Positions 1 to 12,777 of a stretch of DNA of 64,000 bases are shown one piece after another. Position numbers and translations under genes: made by a program. Numbering within the stretch: position 1 is the stretch's first letter; each line of letters opens with the position of its first letter. The stretch lies in the NCBI GenBank assembly GCA_964036045.1, contig CAXIWF010000168.1, positions 1-64,000 on the forward strand, written 5' to 3'. The notes under the pieces were generated by a model, which was not told where the DNA came from, did no database searches, and saw only the letters and a list, made by a program, of their open reading frames with translations. The DNA comes from Eutreptiella sp. 'Long Island Sound 2002'. Its lineage: Eukaryota; Euglenozoa; Euglenophyceae; Eutreptiales; Eutreptiaceae.

Positions 1-10
1 CGAGAATTTT

Positions 11-418
11 CCAAGAATTTTCCGAGAATTTTCCGAGAATTTTCCGAGAATTTTCCGGGAATTTTCCGAGAATTTTCCGAGAATTTTCCGAGAATTTTCC
101 GAGAATTTTCCGAGAATTTTCCGTCAATTTTCCCAGAATTTTCCGAGAATTTTCCCAGAATTTTCCGAGAATTTTCTGAGAATTTTCTGAGAATTTTCCG
201 AGAATTTTCCGAGAATTTTCCGAGAATTTTCCGAGAATTTTCCGAGAATTTTCCGAGAATTTTCCAAGAATTTTCCGAGAATTTTCCGAGAATTTTCCGA
301 GAATTTTCCGGGAATTTTCCGAGAATTTTCCGAGAATTTTCCGAGAATTTTCCGAGAATTTTCCGAGAATTTTCCGTCAATTTTCCCAGAATTTTCCGAG
401 AATTTTCCCAGAATTTTC
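11..418. repeat. 253-bp tandem duplication of the CCAAG-CCGGG-CCGTC string
   Basis: The ordered marks CCAAG, CCGGG, CCGTC, CCCAG, CCCAG occur at 11, 55, 121 and onward. They occur again at 264, 308, 374 and onward, an exact shift of 253 bp (23 monomers). The copies diverge after the second CCCAG: the first runs into two CTGAG monomers, the second into consensus monomers followed by GAGAGGTTTCC. Ends are approximate because plain consensus monomers cannot be aligned uniquely. Confidence 0.8.
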
Positions 419-1396
419 CGAGAATTTTCCGAGAATTTTCCGAGAATTTTCCGAGAGGTTTCCGAGAATTTTCCGAGAATTTTCTGAGAATTTTCCGAGA
501 ATTTTCCGAGAATTTTCCGTCAATTTTCCTAGAATTTTCCGAGAATTTTCCGAGAATTTTCCGAGAATTTTCTGAGAATTTTCTGAGAATTTTCCGAGAA
601 TTTTCCGAGAATTTTCCGAGAATTTTCCGAGAATTTTCCGAGAATTTTCCAAGAATTTTCCGAGAATTTTCCGAGAATTTTCCGAGAATTTTCCGGGAAT
701 TTTCCGAGAATTTTCCGAGAATTTTCCGAGAATTTTCCGAGAATTTTCCGAGAATTTTCCGTCAATTTTCCCAGAATTTTCCGAGAATTTTCCCAGATTT
801 TTCCGAGAATTTTCCGAGGATTTTCCGAGAATTTTCCGAGAATTTTCCGAGAATTTTCCGAGAATTTTCCTAGAATTTTCTGAGAATTTTCCGAGAATTT
901 TCGGAGAATTTTCCGAGATTTTTCCGAGAATTTTCCGATAATTTTCCGATAATTTTCCGAGAATTTTCCGAGAATTTTCCGAAAATCTTCCGAGAATTTT
1001 CCGAGAATTTTCCGAGCATTTTCCGAGAATTTTCCGAGAATTTTCCGAGAATTTTCCGAGAACTTTCCGAGAATTTTCTGAGAATTTTCGGAGAATTTTC
1101 CGAGAATTTTCCGAGAATTTTCGGAGAATTTTTCGAGAATTTTCCGAGAATTTTCCGTCAATTTTCCGAGAATTTTCCGAGAATTTTCCGAGAATTTTCC
1201 GAGAATTTTCCGAGAATTTTCCGAGAATTTTCCGAGAATTTTCCGAGAATTTTCCGAGAATTTTCCGAGAATTTTCCAAGAGTTTTTCGTCAATTTTCCG
1301 AGAATTTTCCGAGAGGTTTCCGAGAATTTTCCGAGAATTTTCTGAGAATTTTCCGAGAATTTTCCGAGAATTTTCCGAGAATTTTCCGAGAATTTT

Positions 1397-4300
1397 CCGG
1401 GAATTTTCCGAGAATTTTCCGAGAATTTTCCGAGAATTTTCCGAGAATTTTCCGAGAATTTTCCGTCAATTTTCCCAGAATTTTCCGAGAATTTTCCCAG
1501 AATTTTCCGAGAATTTTCCGAGAATTTTCCGAGAATTTTCCGAGAATTTTCCGAGAATTTTCGGAGAATTTTCCGAGATTTTTCCGAGAATTTTCCGAGA
1601 ATTTTCCGATTATTTTCCGAGAATTTTCCGAGAATTTTCCGAGAATTTTCCGAGAATTTTCCGAGAATTTTCCGAGAATTTTCCGAGAATTTTCCGAGTA
1701 TTTTCCGAGAATTTTCCGAGAACTTTCCGAGAATTTTCTGAGAATTTTCAGAGAATTTTCCGAGAATTTTCCGAGAATTTTCGGAGAATTTTTCGAGAAT
1801 TTTCCGAGAATTTTCCGTCAATTTTCCGAGAATTTTCCGAGAATTTTCCGAGAATTTTCCGAGAATTTTCCGAGAATTTTCCGAGAATTTTCCGAGAATT
1901 TTCCGAGAATTTTCCGAGAATTTTCCGAGAATTTTCCGAGAATTTTCCAAGAGTTTTTCGTCAATTTTCCGAGAATTTTCCGAGAGGTTTCCGAGAATTT
2001 TCCGAGAATTTTCTGAGAATTTTCCGAGAATTTTCCGAGAATTTTCCGTCAATTTTCCTAGAATTTTCCGAGAATTTTCCGAGAATTTTCCGAGAATTTT
2101 CTGAGAATTTTCTGAGAATTTTCCGAGAATTTTCCGAGAATTTTCCGAGAATTTTCCGAGAATTTTCCGAGAATTTTCCGAGAATTTTCCAAGAATTTTC
2201 CGAGAATTTTCCGAGAATTTTCCGAGAATTTTCCGGGAATTTTCCGAGAATTTTCCGAGAATTTTCCGAGAATTTTCCGAGAATTTTCCGAGAATTTTCC
2301 GTCAATTTTCCCAGAATTTTCCGAGAATTTTCCCAGAATTTTCCGAGAATTTTCCGAGAATTTTCCGAGAATTTTCCGAGAATTTTCCGAGAATTTTCCG
2401 AGAATTTGCCGAGAATTTTCCGAGAATTTTCCGAGAATTTTCCGAGAATTTTCCGAGAATTTTCCGAGAACTTTCCGAGAATTTTCTGAGAATTTTCCGA
2501 GAATTTTCCGAGAATTTTCCGAGAATTTTCGGAGAATTTTTCGAGAATTTTCCGAGAATTTTCCGAGAATTTTCCGAGAATTTTCCGAGAATTTTCGGAG
2601 AATTTTCCGAGATTTTTCCGAGAATTTTCCGAGAATTTTCCGATAATTTTCCGAGAATTTTCTGAGAATTTTCCGAGAATTTTCCGAGAATTTTCCGAGA
2701 ATTTTCCGAGAATTTTCCGAGAATTTTCCGAGAATTTTCCAAGAATTTTCCGAGAATTTTCCGAGAATTTTCCGAGAATTTTCCGGGAATTTTCCGAGAA
2801 TTTTCCGAGAATTTTCCGAGAATTTTCCGAGAATTTTCCGAGAATTTTCCGTCAATTTTCCCAGAATTTTCCGAGAATTTTCCCAGAATTTTCCGAGAAT
2901 TTTCTGAGAATTTTCTGAGAATTTTCCGAGAATTTTCCGAGAATTTTCCGAGAATTTTCCGAGAATTTTCCGAGAATTTTCCGAGAATTTTCCAAGAATT
3001 TTCCGAGAATTTTCCGAGAATTTTCCGAGAATTTTCCGGGAATTTTCCGAGAATTTTCCGAGAATTTTCCGAGAATTTTCCGAGAATTTTCCGAGAATTT
3101 TCCGTCAATTTTCCCAGAATTTTCCGAGAATTTTCCCAGAATTTTCCGAGAATTTTCCGAGAATTTTCCGAGAATTTTCCGAGAATTTTCCGAGAATTTT
3201 CCTAGAATTTTCTGAGAATTTTCCGAGAATTTTCCGAGAATTTTCGGAGAATTTTCCGAGATTTTTCCGAGAATTTTCCGAGAATTTTCCGATTATTTTC
3301 CGAGAATTTTCCGAGAATTTTCCGAGAATTTTCCGAGAATTTTCCGAGAATTTTCCGAGAATTTTCCGAGAATTTTCCGAGTATTTTCCGAGAATTTTCC
3401 GAGAACTTTCCGAGAATTTTCTGAGAATTTTCGGAGAATTTTCCGAGAATTTTCCGAGAATTTTCGGAGAATTTTTCGAGAATTTTCCGAGAATTTTCCG
3501 TCAATTTTCCGAGAATTTTCCGAGAATTTTCCGAGAATTTTCCGAGAATTTTCCGAGAATTTTCCGAGAATTTTCCGAGAATTTTCCGAGAATTTTCCGA
3601 GAATTTTCCGAGAATTTTCCGAGAATTTTCCAAGAGTTTTTCGTCAATTTTCCGAGAATTTTCCGAGAGGTTTCCGAGAATTTTCCGAGAATTTTCTGAG
3701 AATTTTCCGAGAATTTTCCGAGAATTTTCCGTCAATTTTCCTAGAATTTTCCGAGAATTTTCCGAGAATTTTCCGAGAATTTTCTGAGAATTTTCTGAGA
3801 ATTTTCCGAGAATTTTCCGAGAATTTTCCGAGAATTTTCCGAGAATTTTCCGAGAATTTTCCGAGAATTTTCCAAGAATTTTCCGAGAATTTTCCGAGAA
3901 TTTTCCGAGAATTTTCCGGGAATTTTCCGAGAATTTTCCGAGAATTTTCCGAGAATTTTCCGAGAATTTTCCGAGAATTTTCCGTCAATTTTCCCAGAAT
4001 TTTCCGAGAATTTTCCCAGAATTTTCCGAGAATTTTCCGAGAATTTTCCGAGAATTTTCCGAGAATTTTCCGAGAATTTTCCGAGAATTTGCCGAGAATT
4101 TTCCGAGAATTTTCCGAGAATTTTCCGAGAATTTTCCGAGAATTTTCCGAGAACTTTCCGAGAATTTTCTGAGAATTTTCCGAGAATTTTCCGAGAATTT
4201 TCCGAGAATTTTCGGAGAATTTTTCGAGAATTTTCCGAGAATTTTCCGAGAATTTTCCGAGAATTTTCCGAGAATTTTCGGAGAATTTTCCGAGATTTTT

Positions 4301-5290
4301 CCGAGAATTTTCCGAGAATTTTCCGATAATTTTCCGAGAATTTTCTGAGAATTTTCCGAGAATTTTCCGAGAATTTTCCGAGAATTTTCCGAGAATTTTC
4401 CGAGAATTTTCCGAGAATTTTCCAAGAATTTTCCGAGAATTTTCCGAGAATTTTCCGAGAATTTTCCGGGAATTTTCCGAGAATTTTCCGAGAATTTTCC
4501 GAGAATTTTCCGAGAATTTTCCGAGAATTTTCCGTCAATTTTCCCAGAATTTTCCGAGAATTTTCCCAGAATTTTCCGAGAATTTTCTGAGAATTTTCTG
4601 AGAATTTTCCGAGAATTTTCCGAGAATTTTCCGAGAATTTTCCGAGAATTTTCCGAGAATTTTCCGAGAATTTTCCAAGAATTTTCCGAGAATTTTCTGA
4701 GAATTTTCCGAGAATTTTCCGGGAATTTTCCGAGAATTTTCCGAGAATTTTCCGAGAATTTTCCGAGAATTTTCCGAGAATTTTCCGTCAATTTTCCCAG
4801 AATTTTCCGAGAATTTTCCCAGAATTTTCCGAGAATTTTCCGAGAATTTTCCGAGAATTTTCCGAGAATTTTCCGAGAATTTTCCTAGAATTTTCTGAGA
4901 ATTTTCCGAGAATTTTCGGAGAATTTTCCGAGATTTTTCCGAGAATTTTCCGATAATTTTCCGATAATTTTCCGAGAATTTTCCGAGAATTTTCCGAGAA
5001 TTTTCCGAGAATTTGCCGAGAATTTTCCGAGAATTTTCCGAGAATTTTCCGAGAATTTTCCGAGAATTTTCCGAGAACTTTCCGAGAATTTTCTGAGAAT
5101 TTTCGGAGAATTTTCCGAGAATTTTCCGAGAATTTTCGGAGAATTTTTCGAGAATTTTCCGAGAATTTTCCGTCAATTTTCCGAGAATTTTCCGAGAATT
5201 TTCCGAGAATTTTCCGAGAATTTTCCGAGAATTTTCCGAGAATTTTCCGAGAATTTTCCGAGAATTTTCAGAGAATTTTCCGAGAATTTT
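1397..5290. repeat. 1.66-1.68 kb higher-order repeat, about three units
   Basis: The marker CCAAGAG at 1,947 recurs at 3,630 (1,683 bp later), and its relative CCGAGAG follows at 5,291 (1,661 bp later). Between 1,562 and about 4,895 the variant order is shared at a shift of 1,683 bp (153 monomers). This includes CCGTC at 3,102 and 4,785, CCTAG at 3,201 and 4,884, and CGGAG at 1,562 and 3,245. To the left the match continues at a shift of 1,639 bp (CCGGG 1,397 and 3,036), so the two copies differ by four monomers there. B has 15,021 then 16,671 (1,650 bp) and C has 25,951 then 27,501 (1,550 bp). A therefore has one unit more than its sister blocks. Confidence 0.85.
2046..2298. repeat. Recurring 242-253 bp cassette from CCGTC-CCTAG to CCGTC-CCCAG (example copy)
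   Basis: The cassette opens with CCGTCAATTTTCCTAG. It then carries two successive CTGAG monomers, a CCAAG and a CCGGG, and ends where CCGTCAATTTTCCCAG begins. This copy is 253 bp (23 monomers). Others seen are 13,195-13,447 (253 bp), 24,543-24,784 (242 bp) and 42,238-42,479 (242 bp). The cassette is one of the commonest HOR modules of type I blocks and also occurs inside type II blocks (from 10,878). Copies vary by whole monomers between the CTGAG pair and CCAAG. Confidence 0.8.
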
Positions 5291-8216
5291 CCGAGAGTTT
5301 TTCGTGAATTTTCCGAGAATTTTCCGAGAATTTTCCGAGAATTTTCCGAGAATTTTCCGAGAATTTTCCGAGAATTTTCCGAGAATTTTCCGAGAATTTT
5401 CCGAGAATTTTCCGAGAATTTTCCGAGAATTTTCCGTCAATTTTCCGAGAATTTTCCGAGAATTTTCCGAGAATTTTCCGAGAATTTTCTGAGAATTTTC
5501 TGAGAATTTTCCGAGAATTTTCCGAGAATTTTCCGAGAATTTTCCGAGAATTTTCCGTCAATTTTCCGAGAATTTTCCGAGAATTTTCCGAGAATTTTCC
5601 GAGAATTTTCCGAGAATTTTCCGAGAATTTTCCGAGAATTTTCCGAGAATTTTCCGAGAATTTTCCGAGAATTTTCCGAGAATTTTCCGAGAATTTTCCG
5701 GGAATTTTCCGAGAATTTTCCGAGAATTTTCCGAGAATTTTCCGAGAATTTTCCGAGAATTTTCCGAGAATTTTCCAAGAATTTTCCGAGAATTTTCCGA
5801 GAATTTTCCGAGAATTTTCCGAGAATTTTCCGAGAATTTTCCGAGAATTTTCCGAGAATCTTCCGAGAATTTTCCGAGAATTTTCCGTCAATTTTCCGAG
5901 AATTTTCCGAGAATTTTCCGAGAATTTTCCGAGAATTTTCCGAGAATTTTCCGAGAATTTTCCGAGAATTTTCCGAGATTTTTCCGAGAATTTTCCGAGA
6001 ATTTTCCGAGAATTTTCCGAGAATTTTCCGAGAATTTTCCAAGAGTTTTTCGTCAATTTTCCGAGAATTTTCCGAGAGGTTTCCGAGAATTTTCCGAGAA
6101 TTTTCTGAGAATTTTCCGAGAATTTTCCGAGAATTTTCCGTCAATTCTCCTAGAATTTTCCGAGAATTTTCCGAGAATTTTCCGAGAATTTTCCGAGAAT
6201 TTTCCGAGAATTTTCCGAGAATTTTCCGAGAATTTTCCGAGAATTTTCCGAGAATTTTCCGAGAATTTTCCGAGAATTTTCCGAGAATTTTCCAAGAGTT
6301 TTTCGTCAATTTTCCGAGAATTTTCCGAGAGGTTTCCGAGAATTTTCCGAGAATTTTCTGAGAATTTTCCGAGAATTTTCCGAGAATTTTCCGTCAATTT
6401 TCCTAGAATTTTCCGAGAATTTTCCGAGAATTTTCCGAGAATTTTCTGAGAATTTTCTGAGAATTTTCCGAGAATTTTCCGAGAATTTTCCGAGAATTTT
6501 CCGAGAATTTTCCGAGAATTTTCCAAGAATTTTCCGAGAATTTTCCGAGAATTTTCCGAGAATTTTCCGGGAATTTTCCGAGAATTTTCCGAGAATTTTC
6601 CGAGAATTTTCCGAGAATTTTCCGAGAATTTTCCGAGAATTTTCCGAGAATTTTCCGAGAATTTTCCTAGAATTTTCTGAGAATTTTCCGAGAATTTTCG
6701 GAGAATTTTCCGAGATTTTTCCGAGAATTTTCCGATAATTTTCCGATAATTTTCCGAGAATTTTCCGAGAATTTTCCGAAAATCTTCCGAGAATTTTCCG
6801 AGAATTTTCCGAGAATTTTCCGAGAATTTTCCTAGAATTTTCCGAGAATTTTCCGAGAACTTTCCGAGAATTTTCTGAGAATTTTCGGAGAATTTTCCGA
6901 GAATTTTCCGAGAATTTTCGGAGAATTTTTCGAGAATTTTCCGAGAATTTTCCGTCAATTTTCCGAGAATTTTCCGAGAATTTTCCGAGAATTTTCCGAG
7001 AATTTTCCGAGAATTTTCCGAGAATTTTCCGAGAATTTTCCGAGAATTTTCCGAGAATTTTCCGAGAATTTTCCGTCAATTTTCCCAGAATTTTCCGAGA
7101 ATTTTCCCAGAATTTTCCGAGAATTTTCCGAGAATTTTCCGAGAATTTTCCGAGAATTTTCCGAGAATTTTCCGAGAATTTTCCGAGAATTTTCCGAGAA
7201 TTTTCTGAGAATTTTCCGAGAATTTTCGGAGAATTTTCCGAGATTTTTCCGAGAATTTTCCGAGAATTTTCCGATAATTTTCCGAGAATTTTCCGAGAAT
7301 TTTCCGAGAATTTTCCGAGAATTTTCCGAGAATTTTCGGAGAATTTTCCGAGAATTTTCCGAGAATTTTCGGAGAATTTTTCGAGAATTTTCCGAGAATT
7401 TTCCGTCAATTTTCCGAGAATTTTCCGAGAATTTTCCGAGAATTTTCCGAGAATTTTCCGAGAATTTTCCGAGAATTTTCCGAGAATTTTCCGAGAATTT
7501 TCCGAGAATTTTCCGAGAATTTTCCGAGAATTTTCCGAGAATTTTCCAAGAGTTTTTCGTCAGTTTTCCGAGAATTTTCCGAGAGGTTTCCGAGAATTTT
7601 CCGAGAATTTTCTGAGAATTTTCCGAGAATTTTCCGAGAATTTTCCGTCAATTTTCCTAGAATTTTCCGAGAATTTTCCGAGAATTTTCCGAGAATTTTC
7701 TGAGAATTTTCTGAGAATTTTCCGAGAATTTTCCGAGAATTTTCCGAGAATTTTCCGAGAATTTTCCGAGAATTTTCCGAGAATTTTCCAAGAATTTTCC
7801 GAGAATTTTCCGAGAATTTTCCGAGAATTTTCCGGGAATTTTCCGAGAATTTTCCGAGAATTTTCCGAGAATTTTCCGAGAATTTTCCGTCAATTTTCCC
7901 AGAATTTTCCGAGAATTTTCCCAGAATTTTCCGAGAATTTTCCGAGAATTTTCCGAGAATTTTCCGAGAATTTTCCGAGAATTTTCCGAGAATTTTCCGA
8001 GAATTTTCCGAGAATTTTCTGAGAAGTTTCCGAGAATTTTCGGAGAATTTTCCGAGATTTTTCCGAGAATTTTCCGATAATTTTCCGATAATTTTCCGAG
8101 AATTTTCCGAGAATTTTCCGAGAATTTTCCGAGAATTTTCCGAGAATTTTCGGAGAATTTTCCGAGAATTTTCCGAGAATTTTCGGAGAATTTTTCGAGA
8201 ATTTTCCGAGAATTTT

Positions 8217-11200
8217 CCGTCAATTTTCCGAGAATTTTCCTAGAATTTTCCGAGAATTTTCCGAGAATTTTCCGAGAATTTTCCGAGAATTTTCCGAGAA
8301 TTTTCTGAGAATTTTCTGAGAATTTTCCGAGAATTTTCCGAGAATTTTCCGAGAATTTACCGAGAATTTTCCGTCAATTTTCCGAGAATTTTCCGAGAAA
8401 TTTCCCAGAATTTTCCGAGAATTTTCCGAGAATTTTCCCAGAATTTTCCGATAATTTTCCGAGAATTTTCCGAGAATTTTCCGAGAATTTTCCGAGAATT
8501 TTCCGAGAATTTTCCGAGAATTTTCCGGGAATCTTCCGAGAATTTTCCGAGATTTTCCGAGAATTTTCCGAGAATTTTCCGAGAATTTTCCGAGAATTTT
8601 CCGAGAATTTTCCGAGAATTTTCCGAGAATTTTCCGAGAATTTTCCGAGAATTTTCCGAGAATTTTCCGAGAATTTTCCGAGAATTTTCCGAGAATTTTC
8701 CGTCAATTTTCCGAGAATTTTCCGAGAATTTTCCGAGAATTTTCCGAGAATTTTCCGAGAATTTTCCGAGAATTTTCCGAGAATTTTCCGAGAATTTTCC
8801 GAGAATTTTCCGAGAATTTTCTGAGAATTTTCCGAGAATTTTCCGAGAATTTTCCGAGAATTTTCCGAGAATTTTCCGATGTTTTCCGAGAATTTTCCGA
8901 GAATTTTCCGAGAATTTTCCGAGAATTTTCCGAGAATTTTCCGAGAATTTTCCGAGAATTTTCCGAGAATTTTCCGAGAACTTTCCGAGAATTTTCTGAG
9001 AATTTTCCGAGAATTTTCCGAGAATTTTCTGAGAATTTTCCGAGAATTATCCGAGAATTTCCGAGAATTTTCTGAGAATTTTCCGAGAATTTTCCGAGAA
9101 TTTTCCGAGAATTTTCCGAGAATTTTCTGAGAATTTTCCGAGAATTTTCCGAGAATTTTCCGAGAATTTTCCGAGAATTTTCCGAGAATTTTCCGAGAAT
9201 TTTCCGAGAATTTTCCGAGAATTTTCCGAGAATTTTCCGAGAATTTTCCGAGCATTTTCTGAGAATTTTCCGAGAATTTTCCGAGAATTTTCCGAGAATT
9301 TTCCGAGAATTTTCCGAGAATTTTCCGAGAATTTTCCGAGAATTTTCCGAGAATTTTCCGTCAATTTTCCGAGAATTTTCCGAGAATTTTCTGAGAATTT
9401 TCCGAGAATTTTCCGAGAATTTTCCGAGAATTTTCCGAGAATTTTCCGAGAATTTTCCGAGAATTTTCCGAGAATTTTCTGAGAATTTTCCGAGAATTTT
9501 CCGAGAATTTTCCAAGATTTTTCCCAGAATTTTCCGAGAATTTTCCGAGAATTTTCCAAGAATTTTCCGAGAATTTGCCGAGAATTTTCCGAGAATTTTC
9601 CGAGAATTTTCCGAGAATTTTCCGAGAATTTTCCGAGAATTTTCCGTCAATTTTCCGAGAATTTTCCGAGAATTTTCCGAGAATTTTCCGAGAATTTTCC
9701 GAGAATTTTCCGAGAATTTTCCGAGAATTTTCCGAGAATTTTCCGAGAATTTTCCGAGAATTTTCCGAGAATTTTCCGGGAATTTTCCGAGAATTTTCTG
9801 AGCATTTTCCGAGAATTTTCCGAGAATTTTCCGAGAATTTTCCGAGAATTTTCCGAGAATTTTCCGAGAATTTTCCGAGAATTTTCCGAGAATTTTCCGA
9901 GAATTTTCCGAGAATTTTCCGAGAATTTTCGGAGAATTTTCCGAGAATTTTCCGAGAATTTTCCGAGAATTTTCCGAGAATTTTCCGAGAATTTTCCGAG
10001 AATTTTCCGAGAATTTTCCGAGAATTTGCCGAGAATTTTCCGAGAATTTTCCGAGAATTTTCCCAGAATTTTCCGAGAATTTTCCGGGAATTTTCCGAGA
10101 ATTTTCCGAGAATTTTCCGAGAATTTTCCGAGAATTTTCCGACAATTTTCCGTCAATTTTCCGAGAATTTTCCGAGAATTTTCCGAGAATTTTCCGAGAA
10201 TTTTCCGAGAATTTTCGGAGAATTTTCCGAGAATTTTCCGAGAATTTTCTGAGAATTTTCTGAGAATTTTCCGAGAATTTTCCGTGAATTTTCCGAGAAT
10301 TTTCCGAGAATTTTCCGAGAATTTTCCGAGAATTTTCCGAGAATTTTCCGAGAATTTTCCGAGAATTTTCCGGGAATTTTCCGAGAATTTTCCGAGAATT
10401 TTCCGAGAATTTTCCGAGAAATTTCCGAGAATTTTCCGAGAATTTTCCGAGAATTTTCCGAGAATTTTCCGAGAATTTTCCGAGAATTTTCGGAGAATTT
10501 TTCGAGAATTTTCCGAGAATTTTCCGTCAATTTTCCGAGAATTTTCCGAGAATTTTCCGAGAATTTTCCGAGAATTTTCCGAGAATTTTCCGAGAATTTT
10601 CTGAGAATTTTCCGAGAATTTTCCGAGAATTTTCCGACAATTTTCCGAGAATTTTCCGAGAATTTTCCGAGAATTTTCCGAGAATTTTCCGAGAATTTTC
10701 CGAGAATTTTCTGAGAATTTTCTGAGAATTTTCCGAGAATTTTCCATCAATTTTCCGAGAATTTTCCGAGAATTTTCCGAAAATTTTCCGAGAATTTTCC
10801 GAGAATTTTCCGAGAGGTTTCCGAGAATTTTCCGAGAATTTTCTGAGAATTTTCCGAGAATTTTCCGAGAATTTTCCGTCAATTTTCCTAGAATTTTCCG
10901 AGAATTTTCCGAGAATTTTCCGAGAATTTTCTGAGAATTTTCTGAGAATTTTCCGAGAATTTTCCGAGAATTTTCCGAGAATTTTCCGAGAATTTTCCGA
11001 GAATTTTCCGAGCATTTTCCAAGAATTTTCCGAGAATTTTCCGAGAATTTTCCGAGAATTTTCCGGGAATTTTCCGAGAATTTTCCGAGAATTTTCCGAG
11101 AATTTTCCGAGAATTTTCCGAGAATTTTCCGTCAATTTTCCCAGACTTTTCCGAGAATTTTCCCAGAATTTTCCGAGAATTTTCCGAGAATTTTCCGAGA

Positions 11201-12777
11201 ATTTTCCGAGAATTTTCCGAGAATTTTCCGAGATTTTTCCGAGAATTTTCTGAGAATTTTCCGAGAATTTTCGGAGAATTTTCCGAGATTTTTCCGAGAA
11301 TTTTCCGAGAATTTTCCGATAATTTTCCGAGAATTTTCCGAGAATTTTCCGAGAATTTTCCGATAATTTTCCGAGAATTTTCCGAGAATTTTCCGAGAAT
11401 TTTCCGAGAATTTTCCGAGAATTTTCCGAGAATTTTCCAGGAATTTTCCGAGAATTTTCCGAGAATTTTCCGAGAATTTTCCGAGAATTTTCCGAGAATT
11501 TTCCGAGAATTTTCCGAGAATTTTCCGAGAATTTCCCGAGAATTTTCCGAGAATTTTCCGAGAATTTTCCGAGAATTTTCCCAGAATTTTCCGAGAATTT
11601 TCCGAGAATTTTCCGTCAATTTTCCGAGAATTTTCCGAGAATTTTCCGAGAATTTTCCGAGAATTTTCCGAGAATTTTCCGAGAATTTTCCGAGAATTTT
11701 CCGAGAATTTTCCGAGAATTTTCCGAGAATTTTCTGAGAATTTTCCGAGAATTTTCCGAGAATTTTCCGAGAATCTTCCGAGAATTTTCCGAGAATTTTC
11801 CGATAATTTTCCGAGAATTTTCCGAGAATTTTCCGAGAATTTTCCGAGAATTTTCCGAGAATTTTCCGAGAATTTTCCGAGAATTTTCCGAGAATTTTCC
11901 GAGAACTTTCCGAGAATTTTCTGAGAATTTTCCGAGAATTTTCCGAGAATTTTCTGAGAATTTTCCGAGAATTATCCGAGAATTTCCGAGAATTTTCTGA
12001 GAATTTTCCGAGAATTTTCCGAGAATTTTCCGAGAATTTTCCGAGAATTTTCTGAGAATTTTCCGAGAATTTTCCGAGAATTTTCCGAGAATTTTCCGAG
12101 AATTTTCCGAGAATTTTCCGAGAATTTTCCGAGAATTTTCCGAGAATTTTCCGAGAATTTTCCGAGAATTTTCCGAGCATTTTCTGAGAATTTTCCGAGA
12201 ATTTTCCGAGAATTTTCCGAGAATTTTCCGAGAATTTTCCGAGAATTTTCCGAGAATTTTCCGAGAATTTTCCGAGAATTTTCCGAGAATTTTCCGAGAA
12301 TTTTCCGAGAATTTTCCGAGAATTTTCGGAGAATTTTCCGAGCATTTTCTGAGAATTTTCCGAGAATTTTCCGAGAATTTTCCGAGAATTTTCCGAGAAT
12401 TTTCCGAGAATTTTCCGAGAATTTTCCGAGAATTTTCTGAGAATTTTCCGAGAATTTTCCGGGAATTTTCCGAGAATTTTCTGAGAATTTTCCGAGAATT
12501 TTCCGAGAATTTTCCGAGAATTTTCCGAGAATTTTCCGAGAATTTTCCGAGAATTTTCCGAGAATTTTCCGAGAATTTTCCGAGAATTTTCCGAGAATTT
12601 TCCGAGAATTTTCCGAGAATTTTCCGAGAATTTTCCGAGAATTTTCCGAGCATTTTCTGAGAATTTTCCGAGAATTTTCCGAGAATTTTCCGAGAATTTT
12701 CCGAGAATTTTCCGAGAATTTTCCGAGAATTTTCCGAGAATTTTCCGAGAATTTTCCGTCAATTTTCCGAGAATTTT
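8217..12777. repeat. Superrepeat A, type II block
   Basis: The block starts where CCGTC is followed two monomers later by CCTAG and then by a rare TTTACCG variant near 8,355. It holds four of the five 10-bp monomers of superrepeat A (8,547; 8,876; 9,051; 11,976). It also has the marker CCAAGATTTTTCCCAG at 9,512, several GAGCATTTTCTGAG pairs, and CCGACA immediately before CCGTC near 10,140. A short stretch near 10,800-11,300 carries type I marks (GAGAGGTTTCC, CCTAG, CCCAGACTTTT), so the types are not pure. Counterparts in B lie 11,336-11,358 bp downstream. No gene is present. Confidence 0.85.

Larger units (their letters stand above)
1..8216. repeat. Superrepeat A, type I block (left part cut by window edge)
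   Basis: This block is marked by CCAAGAGTTTTTCGTC at 1,276, 1,947, 3,630, 6,039, 6,292 and 7,546, with a CCGAGAG relative at 5,291. GAGAGGTTTCC follows most of these about 30 bp later. Other recurring marks are paired CTGAG monomers, CCGATAATTTT pairs and the CGGAG...TTTTTCGAG pair ahead of CCGTC. The same order recurs in B-I: 1,276 pairs with 14,350, 1,947 and 3,630 both pair with 15,021, and 7,546 pairs with 18,904. Block A-I is longer than B-I because it carries one extra 1,683-bp unit. No gene is present. Confidence 0.85.
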
